The notes under the pieces were generated by a model, which worked only from the letters and a program-made list of their open reading frames with translations, was not told the origin of the DNA and did no database searches. Positions 55,866 through 64,000 of a stretch of DNA of 64,000 nucleotides are shown piece after piece. The translations under genes and the position numbers were made by a program. The stretch is from positions 62,001 to 126,000 of the forward strand of contig NZ_JAUSTK010000010.1 in NCBI RefSeq assembly GCF_030812855.1. The letters run 5' to 3'. The first letter of the stretch is position 1. Each line of letters begins with the position of its first letter. This stretch comes from Paenibacillus wynnii. GTDB lineage: Bacteria; Bacillota; Bacilli; Paenibacillales; Paenibacillaceae.

Positions 55866-56816
55866 ATAGACCACCAAGGAACGAAACTTGCTTATTTATC
55901 AGCGCTATTGAACGCAGTGATCATCGGATTCTCGTTCTTGTTTACCAAAATGGCGCTTGATTATGCTGACCCTATCGATACGCTAACGTACCGTTTTGCA
56001 CTCTCTTTTATAGTGATGTCGATTCCGGTTATGTTCGGCCGAGTAACACTGAACTACCGCAACAAACCGTTAGGCAAACTGCTGCTTCTGGCATCGATGT
56101 ACCCTCTTGGCTTCTTCACGCTTCAAACGTTCGGGCTGCAGCAGGCCACCTCTTCCGAGGGAGGCATCTTGTATGCCACCACACCGATCTTGACGATGGT
56201 TTTAGCCTCCGTATTTTTGAAGGAAACCACAACTGTCCTGCAGAAGCTTTCGATCTTCTTATCGGTATTCGGCGTGGTGTTCATCTTTATGATGAAGGGC
56301 ACTGGCATCGACTTGACGAACATACAGGGTATTTCCCTATTATTCTTATCGTGTCTGGCTTTCGCCGGATATGGCGTTATGGCCCGCTCGCTGCTCAGAA
56401 CCTTCAGCCCTGCGGAGATCAGCTATTTGATGTTTGGAATTGGCTTTGTTACTTTCCTGATCATTTCACTAACAGATCATGTTGCCGCCGGGACGCTCGA
56501 TCGCTTCATCGCACCGCTCGCCAGCAGCACATTTATCGTATCGATTCTGTACCTCGGAGTGATATCTTCACTCCTAACCTCACTGATGGCAAACTATGCC
56601 TTGTCCCGAATAGAGGCCTCAAAAATGAGTGTATTCTCAAATCTGTCGACGATCGTCTCGATCACAGCCGGTTCACTATTCCTCAGAGAAGAGATTACGA
56701 AGTATTCGATGATCGGTTCATTGATGATTATAGCGGGAGTTGTGGGAACGATTTTTTTGGGGCAAAAAAAGACTAAGAAACCAATTATGAATTCCGACCT
56801 CGTTGAAGTTCGGTGA
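55866..56816 (+). CDS. EamA/DMT-family transporter with apparent ATA (or ATC) start
   Basis: About 316 aa, ten helices, two EamA repeats (LLNAVIIGFSFLFTKMALDYADPIDTLTYRF; LLFLSCLAFAGYGVMARSLL). A normal ORF call would begin at TTG 55908 inside the first helix with no ribosome site. Upstream, AGGAGGAG is followed by ATC ATA GAC CAC CAA GGA ACG AAA, whose translation DHQGTKLAYLSALLNAV is the expected N-terminus. The true start is therefore ATC 55863 or ATA 55866. Metabolite exporter, probably controlled by MocR. Confidence 0.85.
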   Translation: MDHQGTKLAYLSALLNAVIIGFSFLFTKMALDYADPIDTLTYRFALSFIVMSIPVMFGRVTLNYRNKPLGKLLLLASMYPLGFFTLQTFGLQQATSSEGGILYATTPILTMVLASVFLKETTTVLQKLSIFLSVFGVVFIFMMKGTGIDLTNIQGISLLFLSCLAFAGYGVMARSLLRTFSPAEISYLMFGIGFVTFLIISLTDHVAAGTLDRFIAPLASSTFIVSILYLGVISSLLTSLMANYALSRIEASKMSVFSNLSTIVSITAGSLFLREEITKYSMIGSLMIIAGVVGTIFLGQKKTKKPIMNSDLVEVR

Positions 56817-57065
56817 GGATCTTATACAAAATTAGGAGCTGATTGCACAAGGCTAACTCATACCCCAACCAATTTTTCACTAAATATAAAACGTGCGGCT
56901 GAAATGTTTAGTTGCAGAGATTGGTAAAAATTTATTATTCCGAACGTAAGGAAACACAAAAAAATCCCTAGGGACATGATACCGTGTTCATGATCATTAT
57001 CAAAATGGCTGCTAGTGAACTATATTTGGAATTGGCTAATATTAATCTATAGGAGTGTACCTATT

Positions 57066-57360
57066 ATGAAAATTGCGATGGCAAGCGATCACGCGCATCA
57101 TTAGCTGTCGCAGAAGCTAAAGCGGACCGGGGGATCTTTATTGATGGAGTTGGATATGGCAGCGCACTTATCGCAAATAAAATATACGGACTTAATGCCG
57201 CCGTTTGTCAGGATCCATTCTGCGCCGGGCTGGCCCGTTCCCATTCGAACACAAATATTCTATGTATTGGTGCTAAAATAATAGGTTCTGCCCTCGCTCT
57301 TGAAACGGTCAAGGCATGGATGACAACCGACTTTCTTGCAGATATCGATAAATATAAAAC
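57066..57360 (+). pseudogene. RpiB/LacA-family sugar-phosphate isomerase, degraded
   Basis: It begins KIAMASDHAHH then hits TAG at 57102. In another frame AEAKADRGIFIDGVGYGSALIANK, AAVCQDPFCAGLARSHSNTNILCIGAK and ALALETVKAWMTTDFL continue the family core. About 50 codons between the two parts are missing. Ribosome site AGGAG is 13 nt upstream. Ends in unrelated sequence after KTGRY. Confidence 0.87.
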
Positions 57361-57626
57361 CGGGCGATATCTGGAGTTTATGACCAGACCTCGCTCGGTT
57401 TATTTGTCGGTAGCATCCTCGCGCATCAACATATCCCCAGTTCAATTGTCCTTCCGCATTGACAGTGGACAGCACTCCACATGTGTCGAGGTGACAGGGA
57501 GTACAGGCTTTTATACTAATGGAATGGCATTTGCCCACGACTTCTAGGCGCCCTAAAAAGCGTCTTTTCTTTTGCGCGGGAAAATACCCGAAACGTTATA
57601 CTCGCCAATTCCGGGAGTCTGACGGC

Positions 57627-57786
57627 ATAAAAAAGACCGAGGCGAATTGTCCCCGGCTTAGTTCAGTACCGAAACGCGATCTTTATTTACTTTTTCGAGC
57701 TTGTCCTGCGACGTGCGGAAGGCGATCTTTACGCTATCATTCCCGGTCACTAGTTCTACGCGCTTAATATGACGTTCCAGTAACAC
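57627..57786 (-). pseudogene. 3' end of an unidentified gene with its terminator
   Basis: Minus-strand frame 57786-57658 reads RHIKRVELVTGNDSVKIAFR TSQDKLEKVNKDRVSVLN, then TAA and a GCCGGGG...CCTCGGTC TTTTTT hairpin. It looks like the tail of a lost gene; family not recognised. The rest of 57361-57893 shows nothing else convincing. Confidence 0.4.
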
Positions 57787-57893
57787 GAATATAGCAATAG
57801 GATTCGATTTTTACATTAAAGGGGGTGTGACGTTTAGTTTCATAAAATATTAGATTTTGCATATAAATTCCAGAAGAAGGGCGGTGGACTTGA

Positions 57894-58178
57894 ATGGTTT
57901 TTGAACTTTTACAATTGATTGGCGGGTTCATATTAGCGTCAGGTTGGGTTCCGCAAATATTAAAAATAGTAAAAACCAAATCAGTAACAGATTTAAGCGC
58001 AAAAAGCTTTTGGTTAGTATTCATTGGGATTGCTTTTATGGAAATTTATGCTGTTAATTTAGTGGTACAGGGTGTTGGAATTGCATTTTTAATAACGAAC
58101 ACTTTGTCTTTATTACTTATCGGACTTATTTTAACCTTTATATACTTATTCAAGAATAAGAACCCCGAACGCGAATAA
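57894..58178 (+). CDS. PQ-loop / SemiSWEET-like membrane protein
   Basis: 94 aa, three helices. The PQ-loop signature is in GGFILASGWVPQILKIVKTKSVTDLSAKSFW. Half-size proteins of this type dimerise to transport sugars or other small solutes. GGTGG lies 6 nt before ATG 57894. Stands alone; substrate unknown. Confidence 0.8.
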   Translation: MVFELLQLIGGFILASGWVPQILKIVKTKSVTDLSAKSFWLVFIGIAFMEIYAVNLVVQGVGIAFLITNTLSLLLIGLILTFIYLFKNKNPERE

Positions 58179-58410
58179 CAAGGGAAAAGCGCCGGGGGTA
58201 AATCGTCGTCTTTCCGATTCCGATCGAAAAGGCGATATGCCGGTTATAAACGATTATTGTTAGATTGTGGAACCCGACATTTCGAAAAATTGCGCATAAA
58301 TTTTAGACGGCTTTTGTGTCGGCAATGATACCCCCGCTCGTCCCCAATTTTGTCAGGTTAAGCAGCTATAGCCCTCGTCGCTTGGTCTTTGTGAACCTAT
58401 TGGCTTTGGT

Positions 58411-58527
58411 CTATTTGTCTCGCATGAAAGAACGGTTCTTCACCACAGGGACAATGTTGCGCTGAAGCTCTTCGAGAAATTGGGCATGAAGGAGATCCTG
58501 CTTCGCCTCGTCTTCTTCTAAAACCAT
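58411..58527 (-). pseudogene. Short 3' ORF fragment downstream of the tRNA terminator
   Basis: VLEEDEAKQDLLHAQFLEELQRNIVPVVKNRSF...: 38 codons from ATG 58527, reads like a real protein tail but no start signal and no family recognised. 58179-58410 holds nothing I can identify. Confidence 0.25.
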
Positions 58528-58550
58528 GGCGATCAGCCGGTCATCAATTA

Positions 58551-58590
58551 AAACCTCGGAACCCCTACAAAGTAAGGGTTCCGAGGTTTT
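58551..58590 (-). terminator. Terminator of the tRNA-Leu locus
   Basis: CCTCGGAACCC (58554-58564) pairs with GGGTTCCGAGG (58576-58586), with A/T tracts on both sides. It follows the tRNA 3' fragment on the minus strand. Confidence 0.88.
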
Positions 58591-58597
58591 TGAGGTA

Positions 58598-58651
58598 TGG
58601 TGCGGTCGGCGGGATTTGAACCCGCACACCCTATGGGCACTACCCCCTCAA
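58598..58651 (-). tRNA. tRNA-Leu(GAG) 3' fragment (probable attachment site)
   Basis: The minus strand reads anticodon loop TTGAGGG, variable arm, T-arm GCGGGTTCAAATCCCGC, acceptor CGACCGC and ACCA. The 5' half is absent: upstream sequence shows no D-arm and no matching 5' acceptor GCGGTCG. A 3' tRNA piece followed by the native terminator is the usual product of integration into a tRNA gene. Confidence 0.8.
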
Positions 58652-58770
58652 TGTCGCCCAACACTTTCCGCTGTTTCCCAAAATGTCCTAGAGCCTACTC
58701 CTATAAGGCTTTCGGGTATCTTATCTCTCCGCTAGTTCCCTATGATTTACGTATGTATTTTCTCTTTTAC

Positions 58771-58902
58771 TCAATTATTACTCATCATTTGCTCACCTTT
58801 TGCTTCAAGTTTCTTAACTAAATCTACATGTACTGTATGGGGTCTGTAAGATTCTTGATCTAACAAGCTTTTCGCAAATGAATTCCGTTTCTGACGTCTC
58901 AT
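58771..58902 (-). CDS. Small basic ORF next to the tRNA fragment
   Basis: 43 aa: RRQKRNSFAKSLLDQESYRP then HTVHVDLVKKLEAKGEQMMSNN. Plausible composition but weak ribosome site and no family recognised. It could be a remnant of an integrated element. The remainder of 58652-59169 has no other candidate gene. Confidence 0.25.
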   Translation of the reverse strand: MRRQKRNSFAKSLLDQESYRPHTVHVDLVKKLEAKGEQMMSNN

Positions 58903-59169
58903 TTCCGCTCAATTATGATGATGTTTTACATTAATTTTACTTTTGAATATATATGTTCCTATTTGTCCCCAGATTGTCCCTATAAACGGAAACTTGATCC
59001 TATTGATAACCCAAATTAGTGCCTCCGATAGCCATCACATATACCATTGTCTGCTAATATTATGTCATTAGTGCATTTGTGATATCAAAAACAGCCTTAA
59101 TAGACGTTTCAATATCCGAATCCCCAAGGTTGTAAAAATGAATGTTGGTAAACTCCGCAAAATAATTTT

Positions 59170-59796
59170 TTATTGGATTGAATTCATCAACTCATAGAAA
59201 TATTTGGATTCATGAGTCTTATTAAGACTATACCAGGCATCTAATGTTTTTGAAGAAAACACACCCAGAGCTTTCAAGACGTGTACAGAAAATTCCAACG
59301 GAGCTATTCCAGATGCAGTGATCAGTTTTCCATCAGTTACAGCAGACTCCATTTTGTAATACTTTTCGCCCGTGTAAGTGGGACAGATCATTTTAAGGTA
59401 TTCCAGATCATTGCTTGTATGCCAACGTGAATTCAGCAATCCTGTCTGGGCAAGTCCCATTGTAGCACCACAAATCGCTGCAACCAATACACCTTCCTTT
59501 AAACACTTCTCAACGATTTTTAAGATGGCTTGGTGAATTGTTTCTGTCCATGTATCTCCACCGGGCAAAATCAATGTATCTGTGCTTTCAATGCTGCACT
59601 CATCCAGTTTGATGTCAGGCAGTATTTTCAATCCGCCCATTGTAGTCACAGGAGTTTTTTCAATTCCCACGGTAACTATTTTTGATGGGGCCAGCCCCTT
59701 TTTATAATATCTTCCCGAGTTCAGTTCGGCAGTTAAGTAACCTATTTCCCAGTCTGACATTGTGTCAAACACATAAAGATATACCGTATTATTCAT
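59170..59796 (-). CDS. DJ-1/PfpI family (class I glutamine amidotransferase-like) protein
   Basis: 208 aa. The nucleophile-elbow Cys is in VAAICGATMGLA (about residue 109), preceded by DTLILPGGDTW. ATG 59796 with AAGGAG 9 nt upstream is preferred over TTG 59802. Members are chaperone-, hydrolase- or glyoxalase-like. The WYL regulator is just upstream on the same strand and may control it. Confidence 0.85.
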   Translation of the reverse strand: MNNTVYLYVFDTMSDWEIGYLTAELNSGRYYKKGLAPSKIVTVGIEKTPVTTMGGLKILPDIKLDECSIESTDTLILPGGDTWTETIHQAILKIVEKCLKEGVLVAAICGATMGLAQTGLLNSRWHTSNDLEYLKMICPTYTGEKYYKMESAVTDGKLITASGIAPLEFSVHVLKALGVFSSKTLDAWYSLNKTHESKYFYELMNSIQ

Positions 59797-59875
59797 TTGC
59801 AAGTTCTCCTTATTTTACAATTCATCAAGTGATACCAACCATCCATAGGTAATCAATGATTATCATCATTATAAA

Positions 59876-59912
59876 ATAGCTTCACTGACATCTGCTGTCA
59901 GTGAAGCTATTA
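59876..59912 (-). terminator. Terminator of the WYL regulator gene
   Basis: AATAGCTTCACTGACA and TGTCAGTGAAGCTATT form a 16-bp stem that includes the stop codon, followed on the minus strand by TTTATAA. Confidence 0.88.
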
Positions 59913-60872
59913 AAGTTGATAGTATTCCATTAACTCCGACGCAACTGCAACAAGTTTTTCCTTCAAACTCTGTGGTTCGATTACTTGAATGGATTTACCG
60001 TAGGATAGGAGAAGATGAGGTACATATCTATGAATTGATTCTTCCTCAAGTAAAAAGATTGCTTGATTGGATGTCCGCTCTTTCAGATGATGCCCCAAAA
60101 ACCAATGCAGGCATAAGTCATCCAATGCCTCTGACCTGCCTCCGATAATTAAAGAAATTAACCCGTCCTTGCCCACTAAATCAGGTAACAGATTTTTCAT
60201 AAAAAATTCACGGGCCGAAAAAGCTTCGGAACGCTTAAATATGTTTTGAGTACGCTTGATTTGTAGAATCCGTTCTGCCCGAAAGCTGCGGATCTCATTT
60301 CTTAGGTGGCAAAATGCAACAGTATACCATTTATTGTTCCAGTAAACCATTCCATAGGGGTCTATCACCCTATTCTTGGGTTGTTCTTCATGGCTTGTGC
60401 GATAATCAATTTCTACAGAGAATTCGTTTGCTACAGCCTGCTCCAATTCCGCCAATACCGGCTGAACAGAAGGGTCTCCCATGCGGTTTATAACTTCAAA
60501 TCCGGCTAAATGACGGCTAAGTATACTTTCCTGCTCCTGATTCGAATACATTTTCAATTTTGATGTCGCATTGCCTAATGCCTCACTCAAAGGGTATCCG
60601 GCTTCTTTTGCAAAAACAGCAGCATGAAGGAGTGCCTTTTTTTCTTCAATATCAAATAGCAGAGGTGCTCTGATAAAATTATTCAGCAAGCTATACCCGC
60701 CATTATGACCTGTGTCGGATATTATAGGCACTCCGCTGGCACATAGTGCATCAATATACCGATAAACTGTCCTTATATTTATTTCTAACTTTTCGGATAT
60801 TTGTTTTGCAGTCATTTTTACGCCAGAATTCAGCATCCATAGAATTGCCAGCATATTATCGTTTTTTGGCAT
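59910..60872 (-). CDS. HTH-WYL (YafY-type) transcriptional regulator
   Basis: 320 aa. N-terminal winged helix (KMTAKQISEKLEINIRTVYRYIDALCASGVPIISDTG), WYL domain around residues 130-215 (EFSVEIDYRT...VIDPYGMVYWNNKWYTVAFCH, IRSFRAERI) and a WCX-like C-terminus. ATG 60872 with GAGGG 8 nt upstream is chosen over ATG 60887. Probably regulates the adjacent PfpI gene or itself. Confidence 0.87.
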   Translation of the reverse strand: MPKNDNMLAILWMLNSGVKMTAKQISEKLEINIRTVYRYIDALCASGVPIISDTGHNGGYSLLNNFIRAPLLFDIEEKKALLHAAVFAKEAGYPLSEALGNATSKLKMYSNQEQESILSRHLAGFEVINRMGDPSVQPVLAELEQAVANEFSVEIDYRTSHEEQPKNRVIDPYGMVYWNNKWYTVAFCHLRNEIRSFRAERILQIKRTQNIFKRSEAFSAREFFMKNLLPDLVGKDGLISLIIGGRSEALDDLCLHWFLGHHLKERTSNQAIFLLEEESIHRYVPHLLLSYGKSIQVIEPQSLKEKLVAVASELMEYYQL

Positions 60873-61053
60873 AACATGAACCCTCATCTTTTATTAAACC
60901 TCAATATTTTATAAATATCTTTTTTATCTTCTCAAGGATCGCACTAAATTATTAGCTTTGCGAATCGCCTGCATCCCTTTATTCATCAATCTTTCAGCCT
61001 TTCAATCCTCACGCAGCATTCAACGTGACTCGTCTACCTATCTTTCAACTTCC

Positions 61054-61129
61054 TTGAGCGATACTGTCACATCTCTTTTCGTACCATCAATATTAGACAC
61101 TCCACATGTATGGAGTTCTTAATATTGAT
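61054..61129. repeat. Direct repeat copy 1 with nested hairpin
   Basis: TTGAGCGATACTGTCACATC...CACTCCACATGT, repeated at 61900. It contains ATCAATATTA (61086-61095) / TAATATTGAT (61120-61129) with inner ACTCCA/TGGAGT. The gap 60873-61333 otherwise shows nothing. Confidence 0.7.
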
Positions 61130-61333
61130 AAAATAGAAAGGAACTGGCCTTCAATCCCGATCCTTTTCACCTAACATTCACTGATACCAAGTCAAATTTT
61201 GAATCAAGCAGTAGACTGCGGCCAAATCCTCCACTTGCTTGTGTAATTAACCTGCTGCTTTTGCAATGACGACAAGATGTTCCCCGACGCATGAACGCTT
61301 ATATTCGTATTCGCCAGCGCTCAATTAATTATT

Positions 61334-61753
61334 TTATTCATATACCATAACCCAATATTTTTCTTCTAGTTTACCTTCTTCAACAACTTTCTTCCAACCA
61401 TTATTCTCATAAAACTTAATCGCTTTTTGATTTTCGGATACACATTTCAATCTTATTGGTTTATTCATTTTTTCTATGGAGGCATTAAGCAATTGACCAC
61501 CAACACCCTTACCTGAGAAATCAGGGTGAACAAATAAATTATGAATAAAATCATCTGGCAAGTACAAAGAAGCAAATCCAAGGATATGAGTATCTTCCTC
61601 TGCTAAAATTATATACTCTCCTTCAGTATGCTTATCAAAGTCTTCTAAAATCATTTCTTCATTATCTGCCCAATGAAAACTTTTACGACGAGATTCTAGA
61701 TATATAAGTCTTAAATCAGGGTAGTCTAATTCACTTGCTACTCTAATATTTAT
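61334..61753 (-). CDS. GNAT acetyltransferase with apparent ATA start
   Basis: 139 aa if begun at ATA 61753. The first in-frame ATG (61654) would delete the start of the GNAT fold. Reading upstream gives NIRVASELDYPDLRLIYLES then RRKSFHWADNEEM, the expected first strand and helices, with GAGGG 7-8 nt before ATA. The acetyl-CoA loop is PDFSGKGVGGQLLNA, and the C-terminal FYENNGWKKV is typical. Substrate unknown. Confidence 0.8.
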   Translation of the reverse strand: MNIRVASELDYPDLRLIYLESRRKSFHWADNEEMILEDFDKHTEGEYIILAEEDTHILGFASLYLPDDFIHNLFVHPDFSGKGVGGQLLNASIEKMNKPIRLKCVSENQKAIKFYENNGWKKVVEEGKLEEKYWVMVYE

Positions 61754-61899
61754 ATTTTCACCCTCATTTTCTTTTATATAAATAATGACATATTTTTTAA
61801 TCTATATATTTTAGGTTTAAATCTAAGTTTTCCTTCTTACACTAACCTGCCCGTTTAACAACAGAATTTAAGTGTACACCATCTTAAAAACCAATGCAT

Positions 61900-61964
61900 T
61901 TGAGCAATACTGTCACATCTCACTTATTCTTTTAGGCATCATCAATATTAAGCACTCCACATGT
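61900..61964. repeat. Direct repeat copy 2
   Basis: TTGAGCAATACTGTCACATC...ATCAATATTA...CACTCCACATGT, 846 nt after copy 1, with 11 extra bases in the middle and without the second hairpin arm. The gap 61754-62145 holds nothing else recognisable. Confidence 0.7.
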
Positions 61965-62145
61965 GCTGAGAACACAACATAGATGCACATTAAAAACTCT
62001 GGGTGTCTATCAAATCGGGGTAGTGAACTAATTCTCATGCATGATGATACATGCACAAACCCTAGTTTACCTAATGAACACTATATAGCGAATAAGGATT
62101 TTTGATAGCATTGCTGCACAAATATATTTATGAGGAGACAGAAAA

Positions 62146-64000
62146 ATGCAGACGAAAAAGTCTTTAGATCGGACGGCTCTCGTGCCCGATCCGAATACTG
62201 GATATCTGATTCCGGACTATTTCGGTACCGCCAACTGGGCCTATAGTCCGCCGCTGAGAAAATTCCTTGATTCAATGCCAGGGCTGGGATCTAGCAGCAC
62301 AAATGCTTTAGGTCAGTACATCCCGATTGCTGTCGCCGATACGACGACTTATTCAGGTTCTGACTACTACGAAATCGCCGTGGTTGAGTTTAAAGAACAG
62401 ATGCACTCGGATCTGCCACCCACCACGCTCCGAGGCTATGTGCAATTGTCTACAACAGTCGTTCCCGGTGCGCATATTGCTTTGACCCATAATGGTGTGC
62501 CGATTTTAAAAGGTGATGGCACTCAGGCTTACGGAGTGGATGCGCCCCATTATATGGGACCTGCTATTATCACCACCCGTGACGTACCGGTGCGCATCAA
62601 GTTCTATAATCTGCTTCCTACCGGCGCTTGCGGCAATCTATTCGTCCCGGTAGATACAACTGTTATGGGAGCTGGGCATGGACCGCTAGGACATGATGCC
62701 ATGCCTATGCATTACACACAAAACCGCGCCAACATCCATCTTCATGGTAATAATACCATCTGGATTAGCGATGGGACACCTCATCAGTGGATTACCCCGG
62801 CGGGAGAAGACACTCCCTATCCTCAGGGTGTCAGTGTAGTGAACGTCCCTGATATGGAGAATGTAGACGACCCCCGCGATGGTATACAGACCTTGTACTA
62901 CACCCAATGCACAAAGTGCAAGGCTGATGTTCTATCATGATCACTCATTTGGTATCACTCGCCTTAATGTCTATGTCGGAGAAGCTGCAGCTTATCTATT
63001 GACTGACCGGGTTGAACAGGATCTCATCAATGGCACCAACAAATCCGGGGTTAATCCAGGCTTGAAAAAGATTCTTCCCGAACTTGGGATTCCCCTGGTT
63101 ATCCCAGACAAAACTTTCGTTGATACCAACACCATCCTGGGTACGGATCCCACTTGGGCATGGGGAACAACGCCAGGTACACCCAATACCGGCGACCTTT
63201 GGTATCCTCATGTCTATAGTCCAGCCCAGAATCCCTGGGATCCCAGCGGGGCAAACCCGTTTGGCCGATGGATGTATGGCCCGTGGTTCTGGCCGCCTAC
63301 AACGAATATAGAGCACGGGCCGGTTCCGAACCCTTACTACGATCCCGTAAATGCGCCCGAGCAACCGCCAATGATGCCTGCTACGCCTAACCCCTCGATG
63401 CCGGGTGAAGCGTTTATGGACACCCCTGTTGTCAATGGTACTGCCTACCCCTACCTGGAAGTAGAGCCCAAGGCTTACCGTTTCCGCATCCTAAATGCTG
63501 CCGATGACCGTTTCTTTAATTTGCAAATGTATGTAGCTGATCCTTCTGGCTATGTCTCACCTGACACGGGATATGCTACAGAAGTCAAGATGGTACCCGC
63601 TTGTGGAACACCGGGTATTCCTGCAGACTGGCCAAGTGGCGTGCCCGATCCTGCCTTAAAAGGACCAGACTGGATTCAAATCGGCACCGAGAGCGGCTTC
63701 CTGCCGGCACCTGTAGTGATCCCTAGCCAGCCGATCACATGGAACCTGAATGCGACAAACTTCAACTTCGGAAATGTCGATCAGCACTCGCTCCTGTTGG
63801 GAACCGCAGAAAGAGCGGATGTCATCGTTGACTTTTCCCAGTATGCCGGGAAGACTCTCATTCTTTATAACGATGCTCCCGCAGCTTTCCCAGCTTCCGA
63901 CCCACGCTATGACTATTACACGGGCAATCCGGACCTAACTGCTGAGGGTGGCGCGCCGTCCACGCAACCTGGATACGGTCCCAATACCCGCACGATTATG
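62146..64000 (+). pseudogene. Multicopper oxidase with +1 frameshift (3' end outside window)
   Basis: Begins QTKKSLDRTALVPDPNTGYL with GAGGAG 8 nt upstream of ATG 62146. First copper motif HLHG at residues 198-201. The frame stops at 62940. In the next frame SARLMFYHDHSFGITRLNVYVGEAAAYLLT continues with the second motif (HDH) and stays open to the window end (VVNGTAYPYLEVEPKAYRFRILNAADDRF). One extra C in the CCC run at 62903-62905 explains the break: removing it gives YYTNAQSAR. A real frameshift or a sequencing error cannot be distinguished here. Confidence 0.87.

Noticed and set aside
57894..58178. Second ORF antisense to the PQ-loop gene (57764-58024)
   Set aside because: No ribosome site and no family resemblance; the plus-strand frame carries the PQ-loop motif.
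58526..58735. Apparent protein containing GRRDLNPHTLWALP
   Set aside because: Well-known spurious translation of a tRNA sequence; the DNA is the tRNA-Leu 3' fragment and terminator.

Overview
The window looks like chromosomal DNA of a Paenibacillus-type, endospore-forming Firmicute of moderate GC. The reasons are a spore-germinant receptor operon, S-layer (SLH) sequence, two BshB2/YojF bacillithiol gene pairs, a CIRCE operator, consensus sigma-A promoters with strong Shine-Dalgarno sites, a GH5_4-X2-CBM46 cellulase and GH94, MocR and ykkC-riboswitch loci.

Layout. 1-6.8 kb (minus strand): MFS exporter, APH-type phosphotransferase and malic enzyme in one tight unit, then an ABC-2 exporter and a DUF116 protein. 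6.9-9 kb: htpG with a textbook promoter and a perfect CIRCE element. 9-9.7 kb: gene-free, with palindromic and G-rich repeats. 9.8-14.9 kb: HEAT-repeat protein, quinol nitric oxide reductase, secreted cellulase with a cre-like site. 15-18.8 kb: membrane protein, then a TetR-ABC-permease-permease operon with two identical operator palindromes on its promoter. 19.4-29.7 kb: a complete guanidine assimilation locus: ABC uptake system, carboxylase, two carboxyguanidine deiminase subunits and allophanate hydrolase. It forms two transcription units, each with its own sigma-A promoter, guanidine-I (ykkC) riboswitch and terminator. 29.7-38.4 kb: racemase, small membrane proteins, AraC regulator with a dehydrogenase, YgjP-type metallopeptidase, LysE exporter, frataxin-like protein and a first bshB2-yojF pair.

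35.3-47 kb shows recombination. It holds a chimeric remnant (DUF5987-like start joined to the C-terminal half of a GerAB permease), a truncated SLH gene, an intact ger operon (A-C-small 2TM-B), a LysM-GMC oxidoreductase fusion with a TIM-barrel isomerase, an NPCBM-like fragment and a second bshB2-yojF pair. 47.1-50.9 kb: a GH94 phosphorylase gene split by a TnpB-only IS200/IS605-type element; the interrupted site can be rebuilt in frame from the two flanks.

51-57 kb: LysM protein, sstT, nucleotidyltransferase, and a divergent MocR/EamA pair sharing an 18-bp perfect palindrome. 57-64 kb is decayed and accessory: an rpiB pseudogene, orphan gene ends, a tRNA-Leu 3' fragment with its terminator (probably the distal attachment site of an island extending to the right), PfpI and WYL genes, a GNAT gene with an apparent ATA start, direct repeats, and a frameshifted multicopper oxidase running off the end.

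Limits: everything was read by eye from the sequence and translations. Family names rest on recognised motifs, and no database search was run.
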